From Spirochaetota bacterium (GTDB lineage Bacteria > Spirochaetota > UBA12135 > COTS27 > JAFLEE01): a stretch of 24,560 nucleotides of DNA. Shown piece by piece: positions 7,510 to 15,967 of this stretch. The notes beneath the pieces are model-generated. The model was not told where the DNA came from. It saw nothing but the letters and a program-made list of their open reading frames with translations, and did no database searches. A program made the position numbers and the translations under genes. The number at the start of each line of letters is the position of its first letter. Positions within the stretch are counted from its first letter, which is position 1. The stretch is from positions 1-24,560 of the forward strand of contig JAFLEE010000077.1 in the NCBI GenBank assembly GCA_017302015.1. Direction: 5' to 3'.

Positions 7510-8397
7510 CTAACCGTGGAAGGACATGTTGAACCGGTAATGGAAATAGATGATGAACCCGTAATAGAGGAGGAAGAGCCCGGCGGACCCGAGGATATAG
7601 CGGTCGTGGAGGATGATGTCGACGGGGGACCCCGTGCGGTTCTTCACGAAGGCGAGTTGCAGCCAACGCAGGATGCCGAAGAGGACGAAGGCGGTGGAGG
7701 GGAAGATTTCGCCCCATTTCTGGACGACCTCGGGGCTCGTCGTGTAAAGGATATAGCACACCACCGTGACCGCGGCCATGAACACCATGGCCGCGTGGAC
7801 GAACTCGAGGTTATAGCCGCTGATGGCCCGGCGCACCGACTCGCCGCCGCCGGAGAGGAGGAGATCATCGCGCCGCTTGGCGAACCCGATGAAGAGCGCG
7901 CCGAGGAAGATCATGAGGATGATCCAGTGGGAGAGCGTGGTATCGGTGACGGCCTTCCCGACGTAGAGGCGGATAACGAACCCCGAGGCCAGGATGAATA
8001 CGTCGAGGATGGCCACGTGCTTGAGGGCGTGGGTGTAGGCGAGGTTCACCGCGAGGTAGACGACCATCCAGACGAAGAGGGGCCGCGACCACAGGAAGGC
8101 CGGCACGAGGGAACAAAGGAAAAGCCCCCCCACGGCCACCCAAGCCAATCGGGGGGAGACCAGCCCGGCGGCGATCGGGCGCAGGCGCTTGACGGGGTGC
8201 TTGCGATCGGCTTCCACATCCCGCAGATCGTTCATGATGTAGACGGCGCTGGCGAGCAGGCTGAAGAGGAGGAAGGCTAGGGCGGAATAGGCGACAAGTT
8301 CCCCCTGGTTGAATTTCATCCCGAAGAACAGGGGAAGGAAAATGATGAAATTCTTCGTGTATTCCTTGGGGCGGAGGAGGCGGATCCAGGCTTTCAT
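7510..8397 (-). CDS. ubiA: UbiA-family polyprenyl-phosphate phosphoribosyltransferase (DPPR synthase type)
   Basis: A 295-residue membrane protein with about eight or nine hydrophobic segments, UbiA superfamily. RPKEYTKN lies at 9-16. The Mg/diphosphate-binding motif NDLRDVEADR (56-65) fits NDxxDxxxD, followed by KRLRPIAAG, as in mycobacterial Rv3806c. That enzyme transfers phosphoribose from PRPP to decaprenyl phosphate. A second conserved block is YTHALKHVAILDVFILASGF, and GFAKRRDDL resembles the GKRYAE region of Rv3806c. Being first in an operon with DprE1 and DprE2 homologues makes prenylation of a quinone or haem unlikely. Neither possible ATG (8397 or 8409) has a Shine-Dalgarno. I prefer 8397, because a candidate -10 box would place the transcript start near 8401, which would imply an almost leaderless message. 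Confidence 0.9.
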   Translation of the reverse strand: MKAWIRLLRPKEYTKNFIIFLPLFFGMKFNQGELVAYSALAFLLFSLLASAVYIMNDLRDVEADRKHPVKRLRPIAAGLVSPRLAWVAVGGLFLCSLVPAFLWSRPLFVWMVVYLAVNLAYTHALKHVAILDVFILASGFVIRLYVGKAVTDTTLSHWIILMIFLGALFIGFAKRRDDLLLSGGGESVRRAISGYNLEFVHAAMVFMAAVTVVCYILYTTSPEVVQKWGEIFPSTAFVLFGILRWLQLAFVKNRTGSPVDIILHDRYILGSAGLFLLYYGFIIYFHYRFNMSFHG

Positions 8398-8407
8398 GGG
8401 GGGTGCC

Positions 8408-8413
8408 ATTATG
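8408..8413 (-). promoter_or_regulatory. Possible extended -10 for the ubiA-dprE1-dprE2-GT-C operon
   Basis: On the minus strand, TGC followed by CATAAT fits an extended -10 element (TGn plus 5 of 6 consensus bases). The -35 region is poor. A start near 8401 would leave only a few nucleotides before the ATG at 8397, in line with the missing Shine-Dalgarno. Confidence 0.35.
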
Positions 8414-8492
8414 GCATCAAGACCGGCGCCGTTCCGACCCCTCCCGCGGGCGCAACCCGCCGGCCGGCGAGGCGTGGCGCGCCCACCCAGGA

Positions 8493-8501
8493 TGCTATAA
8501 T
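8493..8501 (+). promoter_or_regulatory. Extended -10 promoter for pyrB
   Basis: TGCTATAAT is a perfect extended -10 element (TGn plus TATAAT at 8496-8501) in the divergent gap with the ubiA-like gene. The -35 region is weak, as extended -10 promoters allow. Transcription should start near 8508, 25 nt before the ATG at 8533 and just upstream of the GAGGGG ribosome-binding site. Confidence 0.6.
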
Positions 8502-8532
8502 TTTTTTGAAGCGGCCGTCCGCGAGGGGTAGC

Positions 8533-9594
8533 ATGAAAAGCCAAGCCGTTCCGTTCAATTGGGCCCAATGGACCGCGCTGCCCGAGAGCGAGAAGGTCAA
8601 GTACCTCACGGTCGAGGGCCGCGTCTACGACGTGCTTTTTTCCCAGCAATTCAACCGGGCGCTCCTCGACCACCTCTACGTGCTCACCAACCGCATCCGC
8701 CTGATCTCCAAGACCCGCGAGGGAGCCGACTGGCTGTCGACGCTCCTGTCCACGAAGAAGGCGATGCTCTATTTCATCCAGCCGTCCACCCGCACCTTCC
8801 TCTCCTTCTGGTCGGCCTGCGCGGTGCTGGGCATCCGGGTGGTGGACGTGCGCTCCACCGAGACCTCCAGCGAGGTCAAGGGCGAGTCCAGCGACGATAC
8901 GCTTCGCACCTTCTCGAGCTATTTCGACCTGCTCATCACCCGCCATCCCGAGCAGGGCTACGCCGAACGGGCGAGCTTCATCCTCGGCAAGACCCGCCGG
9001 CCCATCCCCGTGATCAACGCCGGCTCGGGGAAGGACCAGCATCCCACCCAGGCCCTCCTCGACATCTTCACCCTGCGGCGGTCCTTCGAACCCACCGGGG
9101 GCCTGCGGGACAAGACCATCATGATGGTGGGCGACCTGCGCCGGGGCCGCACCGTGCGCAGCCTCTGCTACCTGCTGGCGAACTTCGAGGACATCCGCAT
9201 CGTCTTCTGCTCGCCGAAGGCCTACGGCATGGGCGAGGACATCAAGCAATTCCTCACCCGCCATAAGGTGGCGTGGTCCGAAACCGACCGGTTCGAGGCC
9301 TCGATCCCCGACGCCGATGCCATCTACATGACCCGCCTCCAGGACGAGCACGACGTGGCCGGGGAAACCCACGCCTACGACGTGAGCCAATTCTCCTTCC
9401 GCCCCGAGCACCTGAAGATCCTCAAGCCCAGCGCGGTGCTCATGCACCCCCTGCCCCGCCGCACCGAGATCGACGAGGAGGTCGACCGCGATCCCCGCGC
9501 GATGTACTGGCGCCAGGTGCGCAACGGCATGTGGACGCGCGTGGCCCTCATCGCCCACCTCTTCGGCGTGGACCGCCGTATCCTGGACAAATAA
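8533..9594 (+). CDS. pyrB: Aspartate carbamoyltransferase, catalytic chain, with N-terminal extension
   Basis: PyrB joins carbamoyl phosphate and aspartate in pyrimidine synthesis. Carbamoyl-phosphate contacts are visible: PSTRTFLSF (84-92, standard PSTRTRxSF with the last Arg changed to Phe), Lys116 in SSEVKGES, HPTQALLD (170-177) and MHPLPRR (304-310). At 353 residues it is about 45 longer than the usual 305-310. The extra part is N-terminal (VPFNWAQWTALPESEKVKYL). The frame extends upstream to a TTG at 8506, but GAGGGG at 8523-8528 points to the ATG at 8533. An ornithine or other carbamoyltransferase is less likely given the HPTQALLDIFTLRR block. No pyrI, pyrC or carA/B is adjacent. A phosphohexomutase follows after one base. 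Confidence 0.9.
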   Translation: MKSQAVPFNWAQWTALPESEKVKYLTVEGRVYDVLFSQQFNRALLDHLYVLTNRIRLISKTREGADWLSTLLSTKKAMLYFIQPSTRTFLSFWSACAVLGIRVVDVRSTETSSEVKGESSDDTLRTFSSYFDLLITRHPEQGYAERASFILGKTRRPIPVINAGSGKDQHPTQALLDIFTLRRSFEPTGGLRDKTIMMVGDLRRGRTVRSLCYLLANFEDIRIVFCSPKAYGMGEDIKQFLTRHKVAWSETDRFEASIPDADAIYMTRLQDEHDVAGETHAYDVSQFSFRPEHLKILKPSAVLMHPLPRRTEIDEEVDRDPRAMYWRQVRNGMWTRVALIAHLFGVDRRILDK

Positions 9595-9595
9595 G

Positions 9596-11440
9596 TTGCC
9601 CCCCCTCCCGTCCCGCGAAGAACGCGAAAAGCACCTTTCCGAGTTCATCCTCAGCATCTCCGGCTGGCGCAAGGTGTTCGCCGGGGATGGCGACGGCGAA
9701 AGCCTCGAATGCGCCCTGAGCGAACGGGATGCCCAAATGCTCTCCTGCGCCGCCCGGGTCCTCGGCCTATGGTTTCGGGAGCGCGGCCTCGGCCGAATCG
9801 CCCTCGGGCGGGATACCCGCCCCACCGGCGCCGCCATGGAAAACCTCTTTCTCAGGGGGCTCCTCGCCGCGGGAGTCGAAGTCGCCCCGGTGGGCGTCTG
9901 CGCCGTGCCCCAATTCCTCGCCTTCGTCGCCCGGGGCGAAGACCTCCAAGGCTTCATCTACCTAAGCGCCAGCCATAATCCTCCCGGCCATAACGGGCTG
10001 AAATTCGGCCTCGGCGACGGGGCCATCCTCGCCGCCGAGCCCGCCCAAGAAATACGCGAACGGTTCCGGGAACAGTACCTTTCCGATGCGGCGTTCCTGG
10101 AGCACGTCCTCGCGTTGGACCGGGTCGATCCCTCCCTCCTCGAGGCCGCCCGGCGGGACCAACCGGGCCATGCGCTCCTGGCGGCCCGCCGCTATTACGC
10201 CACCGTCTACGCCGTCGCCAGCGGGAGCGAAGAGGGCTCGGTGCAATCCGAGTTCCTCAAGCGCCTCGACCAGGGACTGCGGCGCGCCGCCCCCGCCGTC
10301 GCCTGCGATTTCAACGGCAGCGCCCGCATCCACGCCATCGATGCCGAAGCGTTGGACCAATTCGGGGTCGCCCTTCGGGGGATGAACACGACCCCCGGCA
10401 CCTTCGCCCACCGCATCGTGCCCGAGGGGGAATCCCTGGAACCGCTGAAGGGATTCATGGATTCCCTTCGGGCCTCTGAGGGTGAACGGGCCCCGATCCT
10501 GGGTTGGGTCCCCGATTGCGACGGCGACCGCGGCAATCTTGTGCTTTGCGTCGACAAGGGCGATGGCGCACGCGCCATCGTCCCCGATGCCCAAGCCACC
10601 TTCTACCTCGCCGTTCTCAGTGAATTGGCCTTCCTCGAATTATTCCCGCCCCCCGGCGGCCGGCAAATCGCCGTGGTGGCCAATGACCCCACCTCGCTCC
10701 GCCTGGAGGCCCTGTGCCGTGCCTTCGGGGCCTCCCTGTTCCGCGCCGAAGTCGGGGAGGCCAACGTGATCGCCCTCGCCCGGGAGAAGCAGCGGGCGGG
10801 ATGGCATGTGCGGATTTTGGGCGAGGGCTCCAACGGCGGGAATATCACCTTTCCGGGAACCGTGCGCGATCCCCTCGCCACCGTCTTTTCCGTCCTGAAA
10901 CTCCTCTATTTGAAAAACGCCGCGGGAACGAGCCTGTGGGAGCATGCACTTGGCCGCTTGAAGCTGCCCGCCCTCCCCGCTGAGGCTTCGGCCGCTCGAC
11001 GCCTGGGAGCCCTGCTCGCCCCCAGCGACGCGTTCACCACCACGGGTGCATTCGAAACCGATGCCCTCGTGCACCTTCAATGCCGCGACCAGGCGCGCCT
11101 CAAGGCGGAATACGAGGCCCTCCTCACCCGCGAATGGCTCGGGAAATGCGCCGGGTTCAAAGCGGCCCACGGCATCGTTTCCTACCGCATCCTCAACCAC
11201 GAGGGAGTCCGAACCCTCCCCGGCCCGGGCAACCGCACGGGCAGCCAAGACGGGGGCTGGAAGGCCGAATTCCTCGATGCGAAGGGCGAAAGCAGGGCAT
11301 TCATCTGGATGCGGGGTTCCCGAACCGAGCCGGTCTTCCGGGTGATGGCCGACGTGCGCGGCGACCGCGCCTTCGAGCAGGAACTCCTCCATTGGCATCG
11401 GGAGACGCTCTCCCGGGCCGATCGCGCCGCCGCCTCTTGA
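9596..11440 (+). CDS. Phosphoglucomutase/phosphomannomutase (alpha-D-phosphohexomutase)
   Basis: A 614-residue phosphohexomutase that interconverts hexose 1- and 6-phosphates through a phosphoserine. All four family sites are present: SASHNP with phospho-Ser126; the Mg2+ loop DCDGDR with Asp307, Asp309 and Asp311; the sugar-binding loop GEGSNGG (409-415); and the phosphate-binding RGSRTEP (573-579). It is longer than the usual 450-470 residues, with extra sequence between the catalytic serine and metal loops and before the C-terminal domain. The start is uncertain: the frame opens with TTG at 9596, one base after the pyrB stop, with only a weak ribosome site, and the next candidate is a GTG at residue 27. 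Tight spacing suggests co-transcription with pyrB. Glucose versus mannose preference cannot be told. Confidence 0.88.
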   Translation: MPPLPSREEREKHLSEFILSISGWRKVFAGDGDGESLECALSERDAQMLSCAARVLGLWFRERGLGRIALGRDTRPTGAAMENLFLRGLLAAGVEVAPVGVCAVPQFLAFVARGEDLQGFIYLSASHNPPGHNGLKFGLGDGAILAAEPAQEIRERFREQYLSDAAFLEHVLALDRVDPSLLEAARRDQPGHALLAARRYYATVYAVASGSEEGSVQSEFLKRLDQGLRRAAPAVACDFNGSARIHAIDAEALDQFGVALRGMNTTPGTFAHRIVPEGESLEPLKGFMDSLRASEGERAPILGWVPDCDGDRGNLVLCVDKGDGARAIVPDAQATFYLAVLSELAFLELFPPPGGRQIAVVANDPTSLRLEALCRAFGASLFRAEVGEANVIALAREKQRAGWHVRILGEGSNGGNITFPGTVRDPLATVFSVLKLLYLKNAAGTSLWEHALGRLKLPALPAEASAARRLGALLAPSDAFTTTGAFETDALVHLQCRDQARLKAEYEALLTREWLGKCAGFKAAHGIVSYRILNHEGVRTLPGPGNRTGSQDGGWKAEFLDAKGESRAFIWMRGSRTEPVFRVMADVRGDRAFEQELLHWHRETLSRADRAAAS

Positions 11441-11498
11441 CGTGAAGGCGCCCTCGCGGCGCTCCCGGACAGGGGGCATTGCCTGATAGACGCGATGT

Positions 11499-12755
11499 TT
11501 AGAACCGCAGGTCGGGATCGCCCGCCATCTCGAGGAAGAACCAATTCCAATCGGTTCGACCGAAGCGGCGTCGGGCCGCCAGAAAGGCCGAATCGGCCCC
11601 ATCGCCGCGGTGCATCCAATTCCAATAGAACGAGGCGCAGAAGGCGGGCATGGTTTCGGAACGCAGCGGCCCCCGGGGGTAGATGAGGCAGCGCGTGCCC
11701 CGGGCGAACCACGCATCGATGAAGGATTGCGGGAGGTCGCCGCAACAAGACAGGAAAACGAACGCCGGCGTTCTCGCGAGGCGGAGGACCGAATCCGTAT
11801 CGAAGACCCGACCGGATCCCAGGCGCAATCCCCCGCTCTCTGCCCGGGTCTCCCCATGACCCGTGAAATGGAAGAGGCGAACCTGCTCGAGGAGCCGGCT
11901 GACTCCGCCCGGTTCCAAGCTTCCTTGGCGCACCGTCAGCGGCTTGCGGCACCAGGCCCAAAGGCGCCGAAGCCGTTCGACCTCGCCTTCCATGCCCCCG
12001 TCGGGATTCCATTGGGAAGCCAAAAGCCCGATCCCCCGGCGCGGCAGGAAGCCACGCACCGGCGCCCGGTTCACCGGCTTATGCCGCACCAGGCGCTTCG
12101 TCAGGCCCCAGAACCCGCCCTGGTAGATGCCCTGGGGGCACCACCCATGGGGCCCATGGTAGCGCACTCGGTCTCCTTCTTGGAGCTGGGTTTCGGCACC
12201 CTCGACGATCCGGGCCATTTGGCGCCCGACCCGACGCATCTCATCACGCGTCGCCATGGGCCGATCGCTCCGATTCGCTTCGGCCAGGCGTCGTTGGACG
12301 GGGCTGGAATCGAGGACCTGTAGGTCGCAAGGTTCCCCGTGGGAAAAAAGTTCGCCCAATCGGGTGGCCGACCAGGTACTGCGATACCCCCCAGGGTGAT
12401 CCGTCACGCCCAAGTGAAACTCCCGGGGTGGGAGGTTTCCCGAACGGAACCGGGCGAAGCAAGCCTGGACCTCGGCGGGCCGTACGGGGCCCTTCTCGGG
12501 GCGCCAGTAAAAAACGGGCTTCCCGCCGAGTTTGCGCAGGCAGGTACCCCCTTCGCTGCGGGAGGTTACCTGCCATGCTCCCCAAAGGCGTTCTTGGCTG
12601 TAAAGGAGGAGTTTCGTGCCACGGGGCCAATTTCCCCAGTGGGGTGGAAGGCGCCGTTTCGCCTGGATTTCCCGGCGCTCGACATCATCGACATGGAGCA
12701 CATCCCGCTGCATGGCGGTTTTTCCGATGCGGGACCCCCGGCGGGAACCGTCCAT
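11499..12755 (-). CDS. CHAT-domain (caspase-like) protein with unassigned N-terminal region
   Basis: The C-terminal part carries the CHAT signature of clan CD cysteine peptidases: LFHFTGHGE with His300 and AFVFLSCCGD with Cys337/Cys338, so the His-Cys dyad looks intact. CHAT proteins cut partner proteins, often in defence or cell-death systems, but many have no known role. The N-terminal 280 residues are Arg/Trp-rich with no domain I recognise and no signal peptide. The start is uncertain: a GTG at 12809, the ATG at 12755 (used here; 418 residues) or the ATG at 12713, none with a clear Shine-Dalgarno. A perfect TTGACA at 12817-12822 argues against the GTG. It converges on the phosphohexomutase gene and is divergent from the helical-protein gene at 12961. 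Confidence 0.75.
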   Translation of the reverse strand: MDGSRRGSRIGKTAMQRDVLHVDDVERREIQAKRRLPPHWGNWPRGTKLLLYSQERLWGAWQVTSRSEGGTCLRKLGGKPVFYWRPEKGPVRPAEVQACFARFRSGNLPPREFHLGVTDHPGGYRSTWSATRLGELFSHGEPCDLQVLDSSPVQRRLAEANRSDRPMATRDEMRRVGRQMARIVEGAETQLQEGDRVRYHGPHGWCPQGIYQGGFWGLTKRLVRHKPVNRAPVRGFLPRRGIGLLASQWNPDGGMEGEVERLRRLWAWCRKPLTVRQGSLEPGGVSRLLEQVRLFHFTGHGETRAESGGLRLGSGRVFDTDSVLRLARTPAFVFLSCCGDLPQSFIDAWFARGTRCLIYPRGPLRSETMPAFCASFYWNWMHRGDGADSAFLAARRRFGRTDWNWFFLEMAGDPDLRF

Positions 12756-12793
12756 AGCCGGTGTTTGGCCAGGATTATTGACTTTTTTTTCCC

Positions 12794-12822
12794 AATTTCG
12801 CACGAGCACGGGTTCCTGTCAA
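12794..12822 (-). promoter_or_regulatory. Possible promoter for the CHAT gene
   Basis: A perfect -35 box TTGACA (12817-12822 on the minus strand) is followed at 17 bp by GAAATT (12794-12799), only 3 of 6 against the -10 consensus. Transcription near 12788 would fit a start codon at 12755 or 12713. Confidence 0.35.
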
Positions 12823-12960
12823 AATCCGTTGCGGCTTTTAGGCGATCTTCCGAAGAGGAGGGGGTTCCCAAGCGCGGATGCCCGCATCGGTCGCCGAAGT
12901 TAAAGTAAAGGAATAACGGGGTTCGTTCCGATAAGGTATAAGGGATAGACCCCACCCACT

Positions 12961-13803
12961 ATGAGCGCTACCGCCGCCGACAAGGCCGCCTATAACGAAC
13001 GGATCAAGCCCATCAAGGCGACGCTGGAAAGCCTCGCCAAGGCCATCGCGACCCAGCGCAAAGAGGTCGAGAAGATCCCCGCCGAATCCAAGGAAGCCCT
13101 CTTCAAGGCCAAGTGGAAATTGATGCACCGCATCCTGGCGGAGAGCGCCGCCTATATCCTGGGCTCCCGCATCTCCCAGAAGTACCTCCAGATCAAGAAC
13201 GAGGGGAACCTCAACGAGGCGCGCAAGAACTTCTACGCCTTCTGCGCGGTGACGGAAGAGATGGTCGGCCACCACATCGACAGCCTCGACGATATGGGCG
13301 AGAACCTCGAGGTCCTCGAATCCATCCACGATAACCTCCAGCGCTTCGACCTCTTCAAGAAGGCCGGCTTCCTCCTCAATAAGCTGGAGCGCCTCTACGG
13401 CGACAGCAGCAAATGGAAATGGTCGTTCGTCGAGTTGGAGGGCCGCCTCATGACCGCCCTCAAGAACGGCACCTATTTCAAGACCCTCCAGCGCGACCTC
13501 GACCCCTCCATCCCCGGCTATAACGAGCGCATGGACATGATGGACGTCATCGAGAAGATGGCCGACAAGGCCGCCGAGCGCTACCGCAGCAAGTACGAAC
13601 TCACCGGCAAGGCCATCGACGATATGAAGAACGCCCTGGCCTTCGTCTCCTTCCAGAAGCGCCTCGCCGCGGTCATGGGCGACCAGGACAAGGTGAGCCT
13701 GTGCAAGAAGAAGATCGATACCTGGACGAAGAAGCTCAACGACGACTACTCGAGCGAAGAGCAGAAGAAATCCCTCGCGGCCAAGATGCAGAAGCCGGCG
13801 TAA
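12961..13803 (+). CDS. Helical protein of unknown function
   Basis: A 280-residue, Lys/Glu-rich protein that I do not recognise. It has no signal peptide or membrane segment and looks almost wholly alpha-helical, with long charged stretches such as KATLESLAKAIATQRKEVEK and a soluble, cytoplasmic composition. Third-codon positions are strongly G/C like the housekeeping genes around it, so recent transfer is unlikely. ATG at 12961 has no Shine-Dalgarno at normal distance (an AAGGG lies 16 nt upstream). TATAAG at 12937-12942 could be a -10 box giving a very short leader. It is divergent from the CHAT gene and convergent with enolase. Whether it is a partner or substrate of the CHAT protein is open. 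Confidence 0.8.
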   Translation: MSATAADKAAYNERIKPIKATLESLAKAIATQRKEVEKIPAESKEALFKAKWKLMHRILAESAAYILGSRISQKYLQIKNEGNLNEARKNFYAFCAVTEEMVGHHIDSLDDMGENLEVLESIHDNLQRFDLFKKAGFLLNKLERLYGDSSKWKWSFVELEGRLMTALKNGTYFKTLQRDLDPSIPGYNERMDMMDVIEKMADKAAERYRSKYELTGKAIDDMKNALAFVSFQKRLAAVMGDQDKVSLCKKKIDTWTKKLNDDYSSEEQKKSLAAKMQKPA

Positions 13804-14131
13804 GCCTGCCGGCTGCGTGAATTTTAGATTTTTGAAACTCTGGTCTCGCCGGGCAACCGTGAGCACGCGTCCGGGCATCCATCCGTTCCGTCGACGCCCA
13901 AATAAAAGACTTCGTCTTTTGAAACGTTAGTAAGAAAAGCTCCGTATTCTTCGGACCCCCATTCACCTCGCACCGATGGGTTCCGTGATGCAAACGATGG
14001 CGTCACGATGGGTGAAAAGGGCGCTCCCCCACCTTCGCTCATCGCAAGCAATGCTTCGATCAGCCATAGGATCGCGTCATCCACCCATCGGGGGCGATCC
14101 AGGCCCATGAGAAGGGAGGTCCTCGGCCCAT
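13804..14131. other. Intergenic stretch between the helical-protein gene and the enolase terminator
   Basis: About 330 nt with lower G+C than the genes. It holds a short A/T-rich hairpin, AAAAGAC-TTC-GTCTTTT (13904-13920), which might be a weak terminator for the helical-protein gene. On the minus strand a 94-codon frame (14108 to 13824) is open, but it has no Shine-Dalgarno and uses codons such as TCA, GGA and AGA that the neighbours avoid, so I do not call it a gene. Nothing else is recognised. Confidence 0.5.
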
Positions 14132-14170
14132 GAACTGGAAAACCCGCCTTTTCGGCGGGTTTTCCAGTTC
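14132..14170. terminator. Bidirectional hairpin terminator between enolase and the helical-protein gene
   Basis: A perfect 17-bp inverted repeat (14132-14148 and 14154-14170) encloses a 5-nt loop. The core CCCGCC...GGCGGG is flanked by AAAA on one side and TTTT on the other, so either strand would give a GC-rich hairpin followed by U residues. It lies 35 nt after the enolase stop and downstream of the convergent gene. Confidence 0.8.
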
Positions 14171-14204
14171 GCGCCAAGCCGCGAACGCCTTTTCGCGCGG
14201 TCGA

Positions 14205-15575
<1,371 letters not shown>

Positions 15576-15586
15576 TGGCGGCGGAA

Positions 15587-15967
15587 TCAAGGGAGGTCGG
15601 GGGCCAGGGACCGCGCGCTCTTGCGGACGAAATCCCGTTGGTGGTAGTCGGGATGGACGATTTCGCCATCGACCGCGATAAGGTCGAGATCGACCGTCCG
15701 AGGGGCGTACTTGTCCGCGGTTCGGACCCTCCCGAGTTCGCCCTCGATGGCGCGGAGTTCGCTTCGCACCCGTTCGGGGTCCAAGCCCGCGTGGAAACAA
15801 TAGGCGCCGTTTAGGTAGCGGGGCTGGTCCCCGCCGCCGATGGCCTCTGTCCAAACGAAGGGGCTTTCGGCTACGGCGCCGAAGCGGGCCATCAGGGCCC
15901 CGCGGGCCAGGGTCCGGTGCGCCTCGGCCTCGAGATTGGATCCGAAGGAGACGACGAAGCGGTGCAT
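15587..15967 (-). CDS. folK: 2-amino-4-hydroxy-6-hydroxymethyldihydropteridine pyrophosphokinase (short form)
   Basis: FolK (HPPK) moves pyrophosphate from ATP to 6-hydroxymethyl-dihydropterin in folate synthesis. The family pattern is clear in 126 residues: SFGSN near the N-terminus, RYLNGAYCFHAGL, IEGELGRVR (73-81), and APRTVDLDL with Asp93 and Asp95 as the two Mg2+-binding aspartates, then HPDYHQRDFV. It is shorter than the usual 150-170 residues, but the active-site elements are present, so a working enzyme is likely. The ATG shares one base with the stop of the CoaD-CoaE gene (TGATG), so translation is coupled. No folB or folP is adjacent. Confidence 0.85.
   Translation of the reverse strand: MHRFVVSFGSNLEAEAHRTLARGALMARFGAVAESPFVWTEAIGGGDQPRYLNGAYCFHAGLDPERVRSELRAIEGELGRVRTADKYAPRTVDLDLIAVDGEIVHPDYHQRDFVRKSARSLAPDLP

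Noticed and set aside
5812-8280. Very long open frame (822 codons) on the plus strand opposite the DPA operon
   Set aside because: It is the complement-frame shadow of three well-recognised genes (dprE2-, dprE1- and ubiA-like). Its product is low-complexity Gly/Glu/Asp/Arg with no domain, as expected from high third-position G+C.
7510-9957. Extension of the ubiA-like frame to 815 codons
   Set aside because: The upstream 520 codons run antisense through pyrB and the phosphohexomutase. The UbiA family start is at 8397 or 8409.
13824-14108. 94-codon minus-strand frame in the gap downstream of enolase
   Set aside because: It has no ribosome site, its codon choice is unlike its neighbours, and no domain is recognised. 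It could be a decayed or real small gene, but the sequence does not support a call.
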